NCBI GenBank assembly: GCA_013400115.1
Contig: VXBP01004074.1
Coordinates: forward strand, 186,001 to 250,000
Length of the DNA stretch: 64,000 nt
Direction: 5' to 3'
Source: Rhinopomastus cyanomelas
Lineage: Eukaryota; Chordata; Aves; Bucerotiformes; Rhinopomastidae
Below, piece by piece: positions 23,421-36,210 of the stretch; position 1 is the first letter of the stretch, and each line of letters starts with the position of its first letter. The translations under genes and the position numbers were made by a program. The notes beneath the pieces are model-generated. The model saw nothing but the letters and a program-made list of their open reading frames with translations, searched no databases and was not told the origin of the DNA.

Positions 23421-26400
23421 GTGGAGCACGATCCTGGAAGTGGCTTTATTGTGGGGTTCCTGAATTTTGATGTATACCCCTGAAAGTTTAAAACCCGAAC
23501 GTGTGTGGTGCGGAGGAGGGGGGTTTGATGGTGCCGCTGGGGTGGGGAGCGTCAGGTTTTGGGGTGTTTTCTGCTCCCATATCCTCATCGAAGTCGGAGC
23601 CCTCGGTAACATCCCCCGGTTTGGGAGAGGGGAGGACTGAGGGCACCGCCCGGGGCAGCAGAGTGCGACCCGGCAGGACCGAGCGAGGGGGTGGCCCGCA
23701 AACCCAGTGATGGGAGTTGAGGTTCCCCCGGAGCCCCCCATGAACAAAAGCCCAGGATGGACCCAGGTTTAATCCCAGCTGCTCATTCCAGGGCGTTTTT
23801 CCCAGCAAAGACAGATCGCCCATGGCCGGGGCACCGGGAGCATCCCCCGTCCTCAGCGGAGATTCCTGAGCGCAGGGATGAGGATGGGAGGAAAATCCCC
23901 AGGGAATGGGAAAATCAGCCGCGAGTCGGGGACTGCCAAGGTCTGTCGGTGTAGAAAAGCCCTGGGAGAAGGGAGCGTGAATTGGAGTGAGTCTGGCTGA
24001 GAAAAACCTGACCTGGTTGTTAAGTGAAGGAAAGTAGATGGAGGGGATGAGTAAGAAGAGCTGGATACTGAGTTACTGGATGAGCAGGGAATGGGGACAC
24101 GGTGCTGGGCTTCACCCCTCCACATGCTGCTGACTGAGATCCTGCAAAGGTGCTGAAACGTGATACGTGGGCTTTTAGCAACCAGCTGAGATTTCTCCAG
24201 TGAGCAGAGAGGGTTTGTGCCACCTCACCCAGCTCTTGATGAATAGCCTGGCATCTTGTTAAACTTTGTCAGCCCCCGATGCTGTTGAGATTTGCAGCCT
24301 TTAGGGTTGGGTCTTGCAAGCATGAACAGCAGGTGCCTCCTTGGTGGAGCCAGGAGAGAAGATCTGGCTGCCCCCCACTGCTGTTCCTCACACCCCTGAA
24401 CCTCAAGGGAGAGAGCAACGAAGAGAAGGCCTGGCCAAAGCTGGTAGGTGGCCAGTGTGGTGCTGTTGAGCCTTTGGGAAGGGAAATGAAGGGGTTGTGT
24501 TCGCTGTCGTGCACTGCTTCCACAAGGGCAGTGAAAAAGGAGTGTTTCAGTTGTGTTCTGCGTGCTAGCAGCAGGTGCCAACGCTGTAACCTGGGCAGAC
24601 AGCTTTGCTGCAGGAGGTTCCCTGCTTTTCCATCACTACTACCCTTTGGTTTCACTCATGCAGTGTGTTTGGGATCCCTTCAGAGGCTCTGGATTTTAGA
24701 GGCACAGTTTCAGTTTGTGGTGTTATGACCTGTGTAAGAAGCCAAAGGGCAGAAAGCTGGCTCTCAGCACCCATCACACACCCATCACACCTTCCCCTCG
24801 GCTGCCCTGCAGCTGCTCCACGTGGCTGCCAGGGGATAGAACTGCTTCCAAGCATTTATTTCTGCAGAGCCTTGCTGCTGTGCTATTGTAGTTGTTGAAT
24901 ATATTCATTGAGCTGGATCAATCTCCACCTGGCAGCATCCATATCACAGCATCTGCAGCTTCAGCTTCATTTGTGGGGAAGGAAGGGACTATAAAATGTG
25001 GAAGGGAAATAACACACCAGCCTGCAGAGGCTTGGACAGTATCAGCAGGCTGTGAGCCGTGCAAGGGTAAGGCTGGAGTGAGCACTGGGAGCTTCTCATC
25101 GGTCCTCTGGGAAGATTCAGAGCCCTGGCTTTAAGGAGGCATTTTCCAAATGAGTAGATGATGGACAAGACTTACCTGGAAGTCTCCATCTCTAACGGAG
25201 CTGTGCTCTTGGAGAAGGATTTGGAATGCAGGTCTTACCCATTTTAACGCTCTGTAACCTTAAACTTCTGACATTTGTAGTGAAATACTCAGTGGGGAAG
25301 TAGAATCTGTTGAAGGGTGACACTAGTGCTTTATCAGACTCGGAAAATGGGCTGTTACACAGCAGAGGTGTCTGTGTCTGGTCTCTTGGGAAGACAGGAC
25401 TTGCAACGTTTCCTTTATTCCAAGGGAGGTATCATTGCTCCTCAGTGGAAAACCTTGTCAGAGTGGTGCTCACGGCTGCACTGATGGGGAGTTATTTGAG
25501 CAGCAGAGCAGATGGCATCCACTGACCCAAGAAAACTTGTGGATAATTCATTTTTCTACCCGGTGCACGTCCAGTGCTGCTGGGTGACGTCCCTGTCTCC
25601 AAGGAGCGGAGGCTCAGGTCTGCCAGGGCAGGACCTTGTTCACCCTCAGAGCCCTACAAGTGGGTGGCCCCATGGCCCTGACTTTCTGGAGACAGTAAGT
25701 ATTTAATGACAGCTGATGTCCCTTTTCTCTGTGGGAATCCTGGCTAGGAATGTCTGTGCTTGCTCAGAAAGGGGTGGTGCGTTATGTTTGGTAGAGGTGG
25801 GATTGCAGCAGGGTCCTGGATGGGCATCTGTGCCCATCTACCTCCAGCCTGCAGGACAGTGGGGACAACAGAGCTGTGGCCATGGTGGGTAGAAACGTCC
25901 CCTGCTGCAGCAGTCAGAAGAGTTGGGGTGGTCTCTGTGTGGGTTTGGTTATTCAAAACTCAGCACCAGAAGCTGATGCCATAATGTCAGGTTTAGGTGA
26001 GACTCACACAGCCTTGTGATGGTTTAGGAGTAGTAGAGCAGAGAGTGAGTAAAACTAGGGGTGGAGGTAAGCCCAGAAAGATCAACCATTGTTTAGATGC
26101 TTGCAGATGGGGATAGTGCTCCAGTCCTCCCTTTCCCAGGACAAAGTCATTCCCTAGATGCTATGTCCCAAGGAAGAGCTGAGCTCTCTGAGAAGTGCTT
26201 CAGGAACTGAGATGCAACCATCATAGGAGAGCATCCTGAGGCACAACCATCACAAGGGAGCACTTTTAGCTACTTGGGAAATACTTAACCGTGCTGATGC
26301 TCAAGTTGGACACCACAGACTGTGCTGGAGCCAGGTGAGAGACACTGCTCATGGGTGATGAGGGGGAAGGCTGAGACTAAGACCCTGACGCTTCCCACAG

Positions 26401-28204
26401 ATGTTTCCAGGACAGGGCTGAGTATCCTAGCACTGAGGAGGACAGGGAGCTGGTATCCTGAGGCCATGCTGGACTTACACCAGCCTGACCAGGTTGTGCT
26501 CCCTGTGCCTGGCCTCAGGATGTTCCATATCCTGGGAGGTTTTTCCTACCCTGCCTGCTGGGACGTTTAACAAATCCTGGAACTGGCCATAGATCCTGCT
26601 GAAATCTGACCAGTAAAACACTTTGTGTTTGCAAAGATGTGTAAATGCTTGTTAAGTGCTTTCATATTCCTGACTATGAGACCCAACAAGCTACACAAAG
26701 CAAAGCACTTCCTTGTGTGAAGGTGGGACCAAATTTGTGCAGCTGCTCACCATCAGACCTGGAGAACAAAGACACCACGGCTGGGACACGAGTTGCTGTG
26801 TCCCACACCGCTTGAGCAAAGCTGGATGGAGCATCTGTTTGCTTGGTAATGGGGTTTAACAGCAGCCACAACAGCACCTGAGGTGGATGATGGAGACCTT
26901 CTTCCCTTCAGTACTTCGGCTTTGCAGCAAGGTTGGTTTTGAAGCAGAGAAGGGGGAATGCAGCCTCCTGGATAACAAGGTGTCTGCTTTGTGCCAGCAA
27001 TCAGGTGTCATCACACCCGGGGGATGGAGGTTTCAGTGGCCATGGCTGGTGCATGCAGCCTGCCCAGAGAGCTGCTCATCTGCAGCCTTCAACATGCAGA
27101 GACGCCAAGAACGCTCACGGGGATGTCTTACTCTCTCTCATTTATCACACTGCTCATAAAAACACTCCAGCTGCCAGCGGCGGGGAGAAGAGCTGTGATG
27201 GCAGGAAGAGCTGTGGTGGGCTGCCCTGCCTCCCCAGCACAGGTACCCGGGGCTTGCAGCCACCGACACGGGGGAGGCAGAAGAGTTTTAATTAGCTCCT
27301 GATGCTATTTTTCACCTCCTGGCGCTGCTTAATTTAGCTCAAGCTGTCATGTACTGATCATTGCGGGGAAAAGGAGGAAACGGGGGTGTTGGCCCCTCTC
27401 TGCTGAGCAGCCTCGTGGGAGCAGCCACATCTCCTGAAGCTTGGGCAGGTGACTGGGGCTTTTCTTAGACCTTCTGTAGCAGTAAAAGTTTATGGTCTGG
27501 AGAAATTTCATGTGCTGGCATTTGTCATGCAGGGCTCCCGCAGGGCTCCCGCTGCTTTACTGGGTTCTGCTCATCCCTGCTTCCATTTAAAACAACATCA
27601 ATATCTTATGGAAAAGGTGCCTGAGTTCTCCAGTCACACTGACCTGCCCTGCTTCTGGAAGGACACGGAGACTTTGAAAAGCTGTCACGAGGAGCTGACA
27701 TGGCTCATTCTCCAGTTTGCAATCTACAAGACCATTGCAGGACTTGGCGCCATCTTAAATGACTCATGGAAGTGAACAAGAACCAGGTGTTGAAGATGTA
27801 ACATTCCCTGGGATCAGCCCAGCCTTGGTCCTGGTGTGGCCCAGCAGCTCTGCTCCAGCCATCGCCTACACACCAAGGTTACGCTGCCTTCACTCACCCC
27901 TGGGTCTGGCCAGGCTCCCTCTGTGCCGGGCAAGCAGAGGGAAGCACGGTGCCAGACCCAGAAGAGGGTCACTGGATCATTGTTACTGCAGATGCTGTAT
28001 TTAGGACACGAGGTACAGCCTGTGACGTGCAGAACACGGAGGGTGATGGGCAGTCACCACGTTGCCTGCAGTGACACCTCTGTAGAGCACACAGCTGGTT
28101 TGCCTGGCAGCACCACCTATTCCCCCTTTTATTCTGCTTTCATAGCTCTCTGTTGTGTTGAAACCAGGAGTCTGACTCCTGTCCTTGACTGCAAGTGCTC
28201 TGAC
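23421..28204. other. Intergenic or CACNG5 upstream region, nothing recognised
   Basis: CpG shoulder to about 23960, then ordinary unique sequence. An imperfect duplicated ~24-bp unit lies near 26211-26265 and an 11-12-bp tandem near 27528-27550. No coding exon or CR1 identified. Confidence 0.45.
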
Positions 28205-28490
28205 AATCACAGAACATTAGTGATTGGAAGAGATCTCAAAAGATCATCCAGTCCAATCCCATCACCACAGCAGGATCACCTAGATCAAGTCACACAGGAA
28301 CATGTCCAGGTGGGTTTTAAACACCTCCAGAGAGAGAGACTCCACAGCCTCCCTGGGCAGCCCCTTCCAGTGCTCACTGGGGAGAAGTTCTTTCTCAGAT
28401 TGATGTGGAACCTCCTGTGTTCCAGCTCACACCCTTTGTCCTATCATTAGGTGACACTGAGGAGAGTCTGGCTCCATCCTCCTGACACCA
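28205..28490 (-). mobile_element. CR1 LINE 3' fragment, antisense
   Basis: Starts aatcacagaacattagtgat and carries the block with aagatcatccagtccaatcc and cacagcaggatcacctag, ending in the ORF2 C-terminal region. Same subfamily as the copy at 12281-12775. Confidence 0.92.
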
Positions 28491-29050
28491 GTATTGTTAG
28501 AGATGTAAACTTCTGTGCGTGTGCATGTGTGTTATATAAATTAGTTGTATTGTACAGCCTTTAGAAACGGACCTGTGTGTATGGAAATACTGTGAGCTCA
28601 GCACCTCAGCTCCCATTTCCCTCTTGACAAATGCACTTTGTACAGTGTTTTCCTGCAAAACCACAGAGTAGGAGCTGCTGGCGTGTTGATGTGGAGCTGT
28701 GCCTACCACCTGCCTGTCCGTGTGTCCCAGCTTTGTGCATCACCTGTGAGCTGGTCGGAGGTGAAGAGACAAGGCTGTGCCTTCTGCTACCGTGCAGGAG
28801 CTCTCCTGTGCCCACTGCCAGAGCCACCCCACTCGCGGCATCTCCCAAAGCCATTCAGCAGCCAGAGAACCCACTGAGGACCCCCCTCGCTGCACCACCT
28901 GCCTCACAGTTGGTCTGGCAGAACCTGAGCTTCCCACCTTCACAGCCAGCACTTCCCACTTGCCAAAGCATTGCCTCAGCTGGGGTTAGCAGAGGTAAGA
29001 GCCTCAAACACTCTTATGGAGACAGGAGGCAATGGGTGGGATGTGTTCTG
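28491..29050. other. Intergenic, nothing recognised
   Basis: Short unique interval between two antisense CR1 copies. Confidence 0.45.
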
Positions 29051-29508
29051 TAGAATCATAGGGTTGACAGGGATGTCAAAAGACCATCTAGTCCAACCCT
29101 GCTACAACAAGCAGGCCCTCTCACATTGATGTGGAACCTCCTCTGTTCCAGGTCACACCCGTTGCCCCTTGTCCTATCATAGGGTGCCACTGAGCAGAGC
29201 CTGGCCCCATCGTCCTGACACCCACCCTTTCCATATTTATCAACATTCATGGGGTCACCCCTCACTCTCCTTTTTTCCAAGCCCAGCTCCCTCAGCCTTT
29301 CCTCATCAGGGAGATGCTCCACTCTTTCTGGCTCTGTGCTAGGCTCTCTCAAGCAGTTCTGTGTCCTTCTGGAATGGAGGTGCCCAGAACTGGACACAAG
29401 ATACGAGATGTGGTCTCAGCAGGGCAGAGCAGAGCAGGAGGAGAGCCTCTCTCTCGATCTGCTGACCACCTCCCCTCTAATCCACACTAGGATGCCGTTA
29501 GCCCTGGC
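29051..29508 (-). mobile_element. CR1 LINE fragment, antisense, internally deleted
   Basis: The 3' end tagaatcatagggttgacag is followed after about 60 bp (at aagcaggccc) directly by the ORF2-coding part (tgatgtggaacctcc), so most of the 3' UTR is missing. The coding remnant gives SSGHLHSRRTQNCLREPS on the minus strand. Confidence 0.88.
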
Positions 29509-31625
29509 CTCAAGCGCCTGTTGCTGCCTCAAGGCCATCCTACATGAAGCATGGGGAGTGCTGAGGGATGGGAGAATTTCTCAGAAGAATTGTGGAAGGC
29601 GAGTTTATGAGCAAGACCCCAAGAAATTGACTCTCAAAACCAGTTTGTGCCGAGCAGGAGAGTGTTTGCCACTCAGCCTTCGTTCCGTACGATTATTTCT
29701 GTGGCTTTCCTTGTGCCTGATGACAAGCACAAAAATTAATAGGTTTGTGATTGCTCTGGCTCAGCCTAGATTTAAATAACTCATAACCAGCTGCTTTTAT
29801 AGTTATTTGTTTGTTTTAAACCTCCTCTCTGGAGAGCCCAGTGCGCTCGATTGATTCAGTGCTGCTGGAATGGCAGTGCCGTGCGTGGGGCCAGCTGTGT
29901 GGCATCGCCCTTAGGAGCCACGGGGAAGCTTTTAAGTCCAGTATTGATCCTTTTGAAGTTTATGGCTGCTGGTAGTTTGCAGTTTCTAGTGCTTGTTCCC
30001 ACTGCCATGAGGTGGGCTGTTTTATTTCTTAATATCAGGCTTAAACCTCTTCCACGTCAAAAAGATTTATTTCTGTTCTGCATTTTTCCCATGCGAGCTT
30101 TTCTCGCTCTGGAGTCGCGCTGACGTTTCTCTGTGACACTAATGCAGCTCTGTAAAGCTGCTGTAGTTATTTCCATCTTTTCACGAACCACGTGAGCTGG
30201 TGGGTGCCAGGGAACCCTACAGACCAGCTCCAACCTGCATCCCCTCTGGCCGTGTCCCTCTCATCACACCAGCCCAGGCGATGCCTCTTTCCTCTGCAGC
30301 GCTCCTCGCCCTCCTTCAGCTGTTATAGGGAAGCAGAGCAGCCTTGCGTTGCTCTCCTGCCCACTGTACATCTTCTCCAAACTTCAGGAGGAGATGTTGC
30401 TTCCAAAATCAAACCTGTCTTTCCCAGTCACTCAGTTTTCCAGGTCAGATTTGTGGAGCTGCTTCTCCTGGGTCCCCAGATGGAGCAGCAGGCACTGCCT
30501 ACGTCGTCTTCTCCTCTTCCTCTGGTGAGCTGCACATGTCTGACTGTGGCTAAAGGCATCTCACGCACCTCATGTCAGTAAAACCCTCTCTGCAAACCAG
30601 TAGAGCATCAGTTGGAGTCAGCTGGACGCAGGCTGCATCGTGCACATGCTGCTGCAGGGCAGAAGCATTTGGGATGGATATTCCTTGAGGTCTCTTCCAA
30701 CCTGGCATCTATGAATCATTTGCACCCTTTGGGTGCCCCATAAGCTCCGTGGGAGCTGCTGTGCCATTTTGCCACCACTTTTCCATCCTGCTATGGTTAT
30801 TCACAACCCAGTTAGGCTGTTCTGGGTTGGCCAGGGTGATGTTGTGCTGTCTGAGGGAGGATGACAATGAGGCAGTGGCTTTGCCCAGCTCCCTGGCACA
30901 GTCCTGCCTGCCTGAGCAGGGCTGGCCCTCAGAAGTTTCGTTCTGAAAGAGCCACTCTCCTTGACCTATTTCTTTTCGCCCGTGTTCGTGGCCTGTGTTG
31001 TGTCCTGGGGAAGAAGGGATCATGCTGCTTGAAGGCCCTTTATTTTTAGCCAGCCCAATTTTCTTGTGGCAGCTTAGTGGGAGCTGGTCTTTTCAATTTA
31101 GCTCCATCACAGCTCACACTCTGCTGTGTTTGCTGGCTCTTACGCAGCTCCCTGATGTTCTTTGTTCATCGATCGCTCACTCTGTAGGTTTCCTTAACCC
31201 CCTTCCACCAGCCTTTGTTCCTTCTCCTTTATGTCCTGCTCAGCTTCTCCTACTGCTCCAGGTTCATGGCTTAACCTCTGACTTCCCTCTGCCCTTGGCT
31301 TGCAGCAGGGACCAGGGTCTCACAATCTCAGGGGTGGGTCACCAGTCTTGTCCCAGGTTCCAGCACCCCTCCACGCACCAAACCTTCCCTCCAGTCTACC
31401 GCAGTAAACTTGGCAGTGCTTCCCCTCCTCACAAGAGTCAGGAAATTGGAAATGATGCTCCAGCCACGTGAAAAATCAATAGCCACGTCCTTGGCCTGGC
31501 CCTGATCTTTCAGCCTCTTCCCAAGGCACGAGTGAGTGTTGTTTTCGCTGAGCTCAGAGCAGTGATCTATCGATACCACCCACCCTTTCCAGACAGATGA
31601 CCAGTGATCTGTTTATTTGTCTCAG
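29509..31625. other. Intergenic or CACNG5 upstream region
   Basis: Mostly unique sequence. A tiny sense CR1 tail lies at about 30672-30717 (attccttgaggtctcttcc). Nothing else recognised. Confidence 0.45.
30672..30717 (+). mobile_element. Very short CR1 3' tail, sense
   Basis: Only the terminal block attccttgaggtctcttcc and a catctatgaatc tail remain. It matches the 3' ends of the longer copies in this window. Confidence 0.6.
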
Positions 31626-31737
31626 CCCATCCGCGTAGCCCCGCGTGGCGGCTCGTGCTCAGCGTCAGGTCACAGAGAGGTGGACGCAGGGATCTGGACC
31701 AGAATAATGTTTGCTTCTCGTGACGGTGCAGCAGTAG
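31626..31737 (+). other. Exon-like 112-bp block (candidate noncoding exon)
   Basis: Flanked by a good acceptor (gtttatttgtctcag, AG at 31624-31625) and a consensus-like donor (AGTAG then gtaagg, GT at 31738). It has raised CpG content compared with its flanks. It lies between the CpG-rich block at 23.3 kb and the CACNG5 coding exons, on the same strand. Splice-like motifs alone occur by chance, so this is a lead rather than a call. Confidence 0.25.
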
Positions 31738-33365
31738 GTAAGGACTTCAACTCACTCCCAGGACCCGGTGGAGCAAGGCCAGCGCAGAACAGTGCCAATA
31801 CCCGTTTCATTTTCCGAGGAGATCAGCCTCAAGCACGATTCCCATCAGAAGCCGTGGCTCCGAGGCAAAACGAAATTCACTACCGATTACATTGCAGGCT
31901 GCTTTTATTACTCCCTGGACTGCTACCAGAAGACGTAGTGTGATTGAAGGAACAAGAACAGTCCTAAGGTCCTGTTTTGTGGAAATCATTGGGACAGTTT
32001 TCATTTGATTGAAAGTACAGCTACTGCTGGAGCTCAAACAGCATCACCTTTCCAGCTGCAGGGATGCGTAACACAGCTGGTGCATTCAGGGAGGACTGTG
32101 TCCTTGCTGAAACTCGGGGCAAGTCCCATGTGTGTCCTTGAAACCTTTTTCTTGGGAGCCCTGCTAACTCTCCAGGTACTGGACATGAGGGAAATGTTGT
32201 TCCGAGCAGGTGCTCTGCACCATCCCTGCCTGCCAGTGGCTCAGTAATAGGGATCATTCTCTGATGTCACTGCGCTCGCATGAAATTGAAGTGTGAGAGA
32301 GGAATGAAATGAGGCAATGGAGAGGTCGAGCTGTGATGCTTGGCCCCACTCCCTACTGCAAGTGTCACCCCAATGCCCAACACAAACGCTGCCAAATGGG
32401 TGCGTTTCCCAGTGCATGGTATTGACAGACAATAAATCACAGGGATGCTCAGCTATTTCCCTCTGAAGAGATGTAGCTGGACCTTCATATACTCCCTACT
32501 TTGATTTTTGGCTCCTTATTAACAAAAACTGTGCAGGGAGGACAGTTGATGACATCTGAGCCAAGGATAGATTCCAGCTCCTTTTACCATTTTGGCACCA
32601 AGATCCCGACAGGGCTGAGCCACCCTGTAGTAAATGCTGTTCGTTTTGAGGCTGCAGCTAGAAAATACGGCTCTGGCTAGGGCAGGGAGAAGGGCAGACG
32701 AGCCAGAGGAGCTGTGCTCTGCCTAGTCCTATTGCTGGATCAAACAGGACCCATAAAGCGATGGGAAGTGGCACGATGCGAGCTAGTGAAGGGGTAAAAT
32801 GGTGTCAAACATCTACAGCTCTGTTCTGATCTCTTCTCTTGATTGTAGGGTTGTCCTCAGACTATCAGGGTGCAGGGGTACCTTTGCAGGACATGCGTCC
32901 CTGCTACGTAGCTGCCAGTTTCTTCCCCCTTGATTCCTCAGAGAAATAGAACAAACACGGTGTCCTGCTCCTCACAGCCCTGGCAGGAGATGCCCCTCCT
33001 GGGAACACATCCTGCTTCTCCTGAGCTGAGGGAAACATAATTGAGGACATCAGAAGCAGGGTGTGCTAGCGAAGTCCGAGGTGGAAGGTTACCAGCAGCA
33101 AGAGCTGGAGCTTTTGCCTGGACTGGCTGTAAGCTGCCCTTCCTGTAGGTCAGTTCCTGAGTCTGGGAAATGGCTCAATGAGGGCAGCAAGAGCCACCTT
33201 CTTAATTTCACATGGAAAGTACCTCTGCGAGATGTTCTCGTCTGCCTCAGGCTCGGGGTCGGATGCGATGAGGAAAGTCTCTCTCCCTTTCTCAAGAATT
33301 TGCAGCCCTTGCAGGAGCGTTTCCTGATCTTGAGGGAGCTCTTCCTTAATTCCATGTGCTCCCCT
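31738..33365. other. Intergenic, nothing recognised
   Basis: Unique-looking sequence without repeat or exon that I can name. Confidence 0.4.
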
Positions 33366-33786
33366 CATGGGGGAGTGGAGTAGCTCCCTTAAGTGGAAAG
33401 GTTGAGGTTGCTCCATCTCTTTAGCTTGGAGAGGAGGAGACTGAGGGGTGACCCCATTAATGCTGATAAATGTGGAAAGGCTGAGTGACAGCAGGATGGA
33501 GCCTGGCTCTGCTCAGTGGCACCCAATGATAGGACGGGGGCACTGGGGCACGCTGGAGCACAGGAGGTTCCATGTAAACACAAGGGGAAACTTTTTTATG
33601 GTGAGGGTAATGGAGCCCTGCAATGGGCTGCTCAGAGAGGCTGGGGAGTCTCCTGCTCTGGAGACGTTCAAAACCAGCCTGGAGTCATTCTTGTGTGGCC
33701 TAATCCAGGTGATCCTGCTGTGACAGGAGGATTGGACTAGATGATCTCTCGAGGTGCCTTCCAACCACTGACTTTCTGTGATTCTC
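33366..33786 (+). mobile_element. CR1 LINE fragment, sense
   Basis: ORF2 C-terminal remnant and 3' UTR, ending gatgatctctcgaggtgcct and tttctgtgattctc. Diverged, with indels. Confidence 0.9.
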
Positions 33787-34959
33787 TCTTTCTGCTGCCC
33801 AGAGCAGTGAGCTGGAGGTCCAGGCAGGACTTCGATCTCATCAGTCAATGCTGTTACCTGGACTCTGTAGTGCCTACAAGTCTCCTTCACATCAGTCTTG
33901 TTTGAAACTGGCTGCCAAAGCAGCCCAGGGCCAGGCTGTGGGGAACTTGGTGCTGGGTATTTGAACTCTAGATGTGGTGGGGACAGGCACTGTGAAAGCA
34001 CAGAGCTCCCTGACAGCATCCAGCTCACAGACAGTTCAGCAGCAAGAAATGACGGTCAGCATCACCTGCTCATATTAATCAGGAGGGAACTACAGCAGAA
34101 CATTATCTTTGGAGGCTTTGGAGTGGAAAAGAGCAAGCTGTGAGGACTTTGGGCATCTCTGAGAGTCACTGTGAGCAAGGAAGTACAAACCTGCTTACAT
34201 CAGAGGTGCAAGAAGCGAAGCGCAGCTCCGCTGCGCTCACCCACCCGGCCGTGTCAGAGCAGCGAGTCATCGCCTCCCGGCCCAGCAGAGCCCCAGCTCT
34301 GGATCTGGTTGCTAAATCCCACCTTCACCGCAGCGATAAGAGCAGCAAGACCTCTTCTCCACAGAGCCTGTTCGCCGACACGTGCCGCAATGGCAAACAC
34401 CGACCGGGCTCTGTTGTTACTTTGGGAACAGGCGTTTCAAAGGAAACACGTTTAGGAGGACTGTGCCCCCTTCCCAAGCAGTGGGATGCAGCAGGGGGAC
34501 ACCGAGCTCTGCCCCCAGACCTGTGCTGTTTGTTGTCCCTGGAAACCTCACACAGAGCAGAGGAGGCTGGAGCAGGACCCCAAGGAAGCAGCATCCCGCT
34601 GCTTCCGCGCTGAGTTCTGCACAATGTGTTGTCTAGCTGGACCTGCAGTGTTGTCTCCCCTGTTGTTTGTGGGGCTGATCCGCAGCAAAACGCACCTTGG
34701 AAAATACAAACATCACGGCTCTTGCTTGGGATTCATGCTGCCTCTGTCAGAGCAGCCAGCTTTCTGCTCGATCCCGCTGCCCAGCGGGCCATGTCTTGCG
34801 TGTCTTTTCCTTCTGGCTCTTATTTCTCTAGTCTGTGTTTATCTGGCTGCTCCCCACAGTACTAGCCACACTTTTTTTCTCCAATAGCTGGTGATGTTCC
34901 CTCAGTCTGCAGGGCACCGTGGGACAGGTTAAATTCCACAGTTTAGCAGCAATTAGGAT
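33787..34959. other. Intergenic, nothing recognised
   Basis: Unique-looking sequence between two sense CR1 copies. Confidence 0.4.
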
Positions 34960-35325
34960 GTCGGGTAGCAACAGGACTAGGGTGGATGGAGCAAAGCTGG
35001 AGATGGGTAGATTTAGACTGGATGTGAGGAGGAAGTTCTTCACCGTGAGAGTGGTGAGAGCTTGGAATGGGTTGCCTAGGAAGGTGGTTGAGGCCCTTAA
35101 ACTCCCTGGAGATGTTTAAGGCTGGGCTGGATGAGGTTCTGGCCAGCCTGATCTAGGGTGGGGTGTCCCTGCCCATGGTAGGGGAGTTGGAGCTGGATGA
35201 TCCTGTGGTCCCTTCTAACCCAGACTGACTCTATGACTTGGTCTAGGTGATCCTGCTGTGGCGGGGGATTGGACTAGATGATCTTTTGAGGTCCCTTCCA
35301 ACCCCTAATTATTCTATGATTCTAC
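34960..35325 (+). mobile_element. CR1 LINE fragment, sense, with a double 3' end
   Basis: ORF2 C-terminus (MGRFRLDVRRKFFTVRVVRA) and 3' UTR ending ggtcccttctaacccagact and gactctatgact at about 35238. A second CR1 3' end follows at once (tggtctaggtgatcctgctg... to attctatgattctac at 35325). The junction recurs at 51486-51549. Confidence 0.92.
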
Positions 35326-36044
35326 AAATTAAAGGCAAAAAAAGGTGGTTCCATCCATAAGCAACATGGCAACGAGGGAAGTTTATTCACCTCCTTCTGT
35401 CATGTTTGGAGCACCAACTTGCCAGGTCAGGCTGTGTGTTCAGCAGACACCAGCGTGGCACAGTAAAAGGCAAAGGAAACGGCAAATTCTTGCACCGATC
35501 TTCTGCCTCAAAGCGTTCGCTGAAGTCGTTCAGCGTAAACATAGCATTGCTCTGGAGAAATCAGGATCTCGATGCCCCAGCGGGTAAACTGACCCTGGCA
35601 GTGGAGAAATGGCAATGCTGGGGCAGCGGGAGGTGGTGGGATGCTCAGGAAAGGGGTTTGGTCCAGCAGCTACAAGTATCATTGCTGATCCATTAGTGTG
35701 ATGTCTGTGAAATCCAACAGGTCCTGTGCGGAGGAGATGCAGCTCGTGCTGCTGCCCTCAGATAAGGCTCTGAGCCTGGTGGAGGCTGCAGCTTGGCTGC
35801 CTCCTCAGGGAGATAAGCAGCGGGTTTGGCTGGAGTGGCAGTGATTCACCTACAGCAACTAGAACAGGAGCCCATGAGCTGCTGTTGCTGGCCAGCCCGT
35901 CGCGCTCTGCTCCCACCCTGGCACCAGCACCCAGCACTCAGCACATCCCCGAGTTGTGGGACAGCAGTCAGGTGGGATTTGGTTCAAGTAGCCCATCTGT
36001 CAGGGCCTGCAGTGATTGTTTTAATGGCTTCTTTCAACTCGACC
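35326..36044. other. CACNG5 5' flank
   Basis: Unique sequence leading to the TATA box at 36045. No repeat recognised. Confidence 0.45.
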
Positions 36045-36052
36045 TATATAAG
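36045..36052 (+). promoter_or_regulatory. CACNG5: TATA box, candidate proximal CACNG5 promoter
   Basis: TATATAAG, flanked by GC-containing sequence (cgacc before, cggttcgg after), 159 bp upstream of the first residue used for CACNG5. Initiation would be expected near 36075-36085, giving an unspliced 5' UTR of about 130 nt. A splice acceptor-like ttctcccggtag at 36161-36172 is an alternative that would join this exon to a distant first exon. Confidence 0.45.
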
Positions 36053-36210
36053 CGGTTCGGGGCAGAGGGCAGAGCTGTGCCTCGTCCATTCCCCCCGCAA
36101 ACAGCAGAGCTCTGTGCTGACGGCTGCGTTCCGCCGTCCCCACACTGACAGTCTCGTCCCTTCTCCCGGTAGCCATCCCTGCGCTGCCTGCGCCTCCCAT
36201 GCTCTTGGCA

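Noticed and set aside
26211..26265. Imperfect ~24-bp duplication
   Set aside because: Too short and too diverged to mean more than local slippage.
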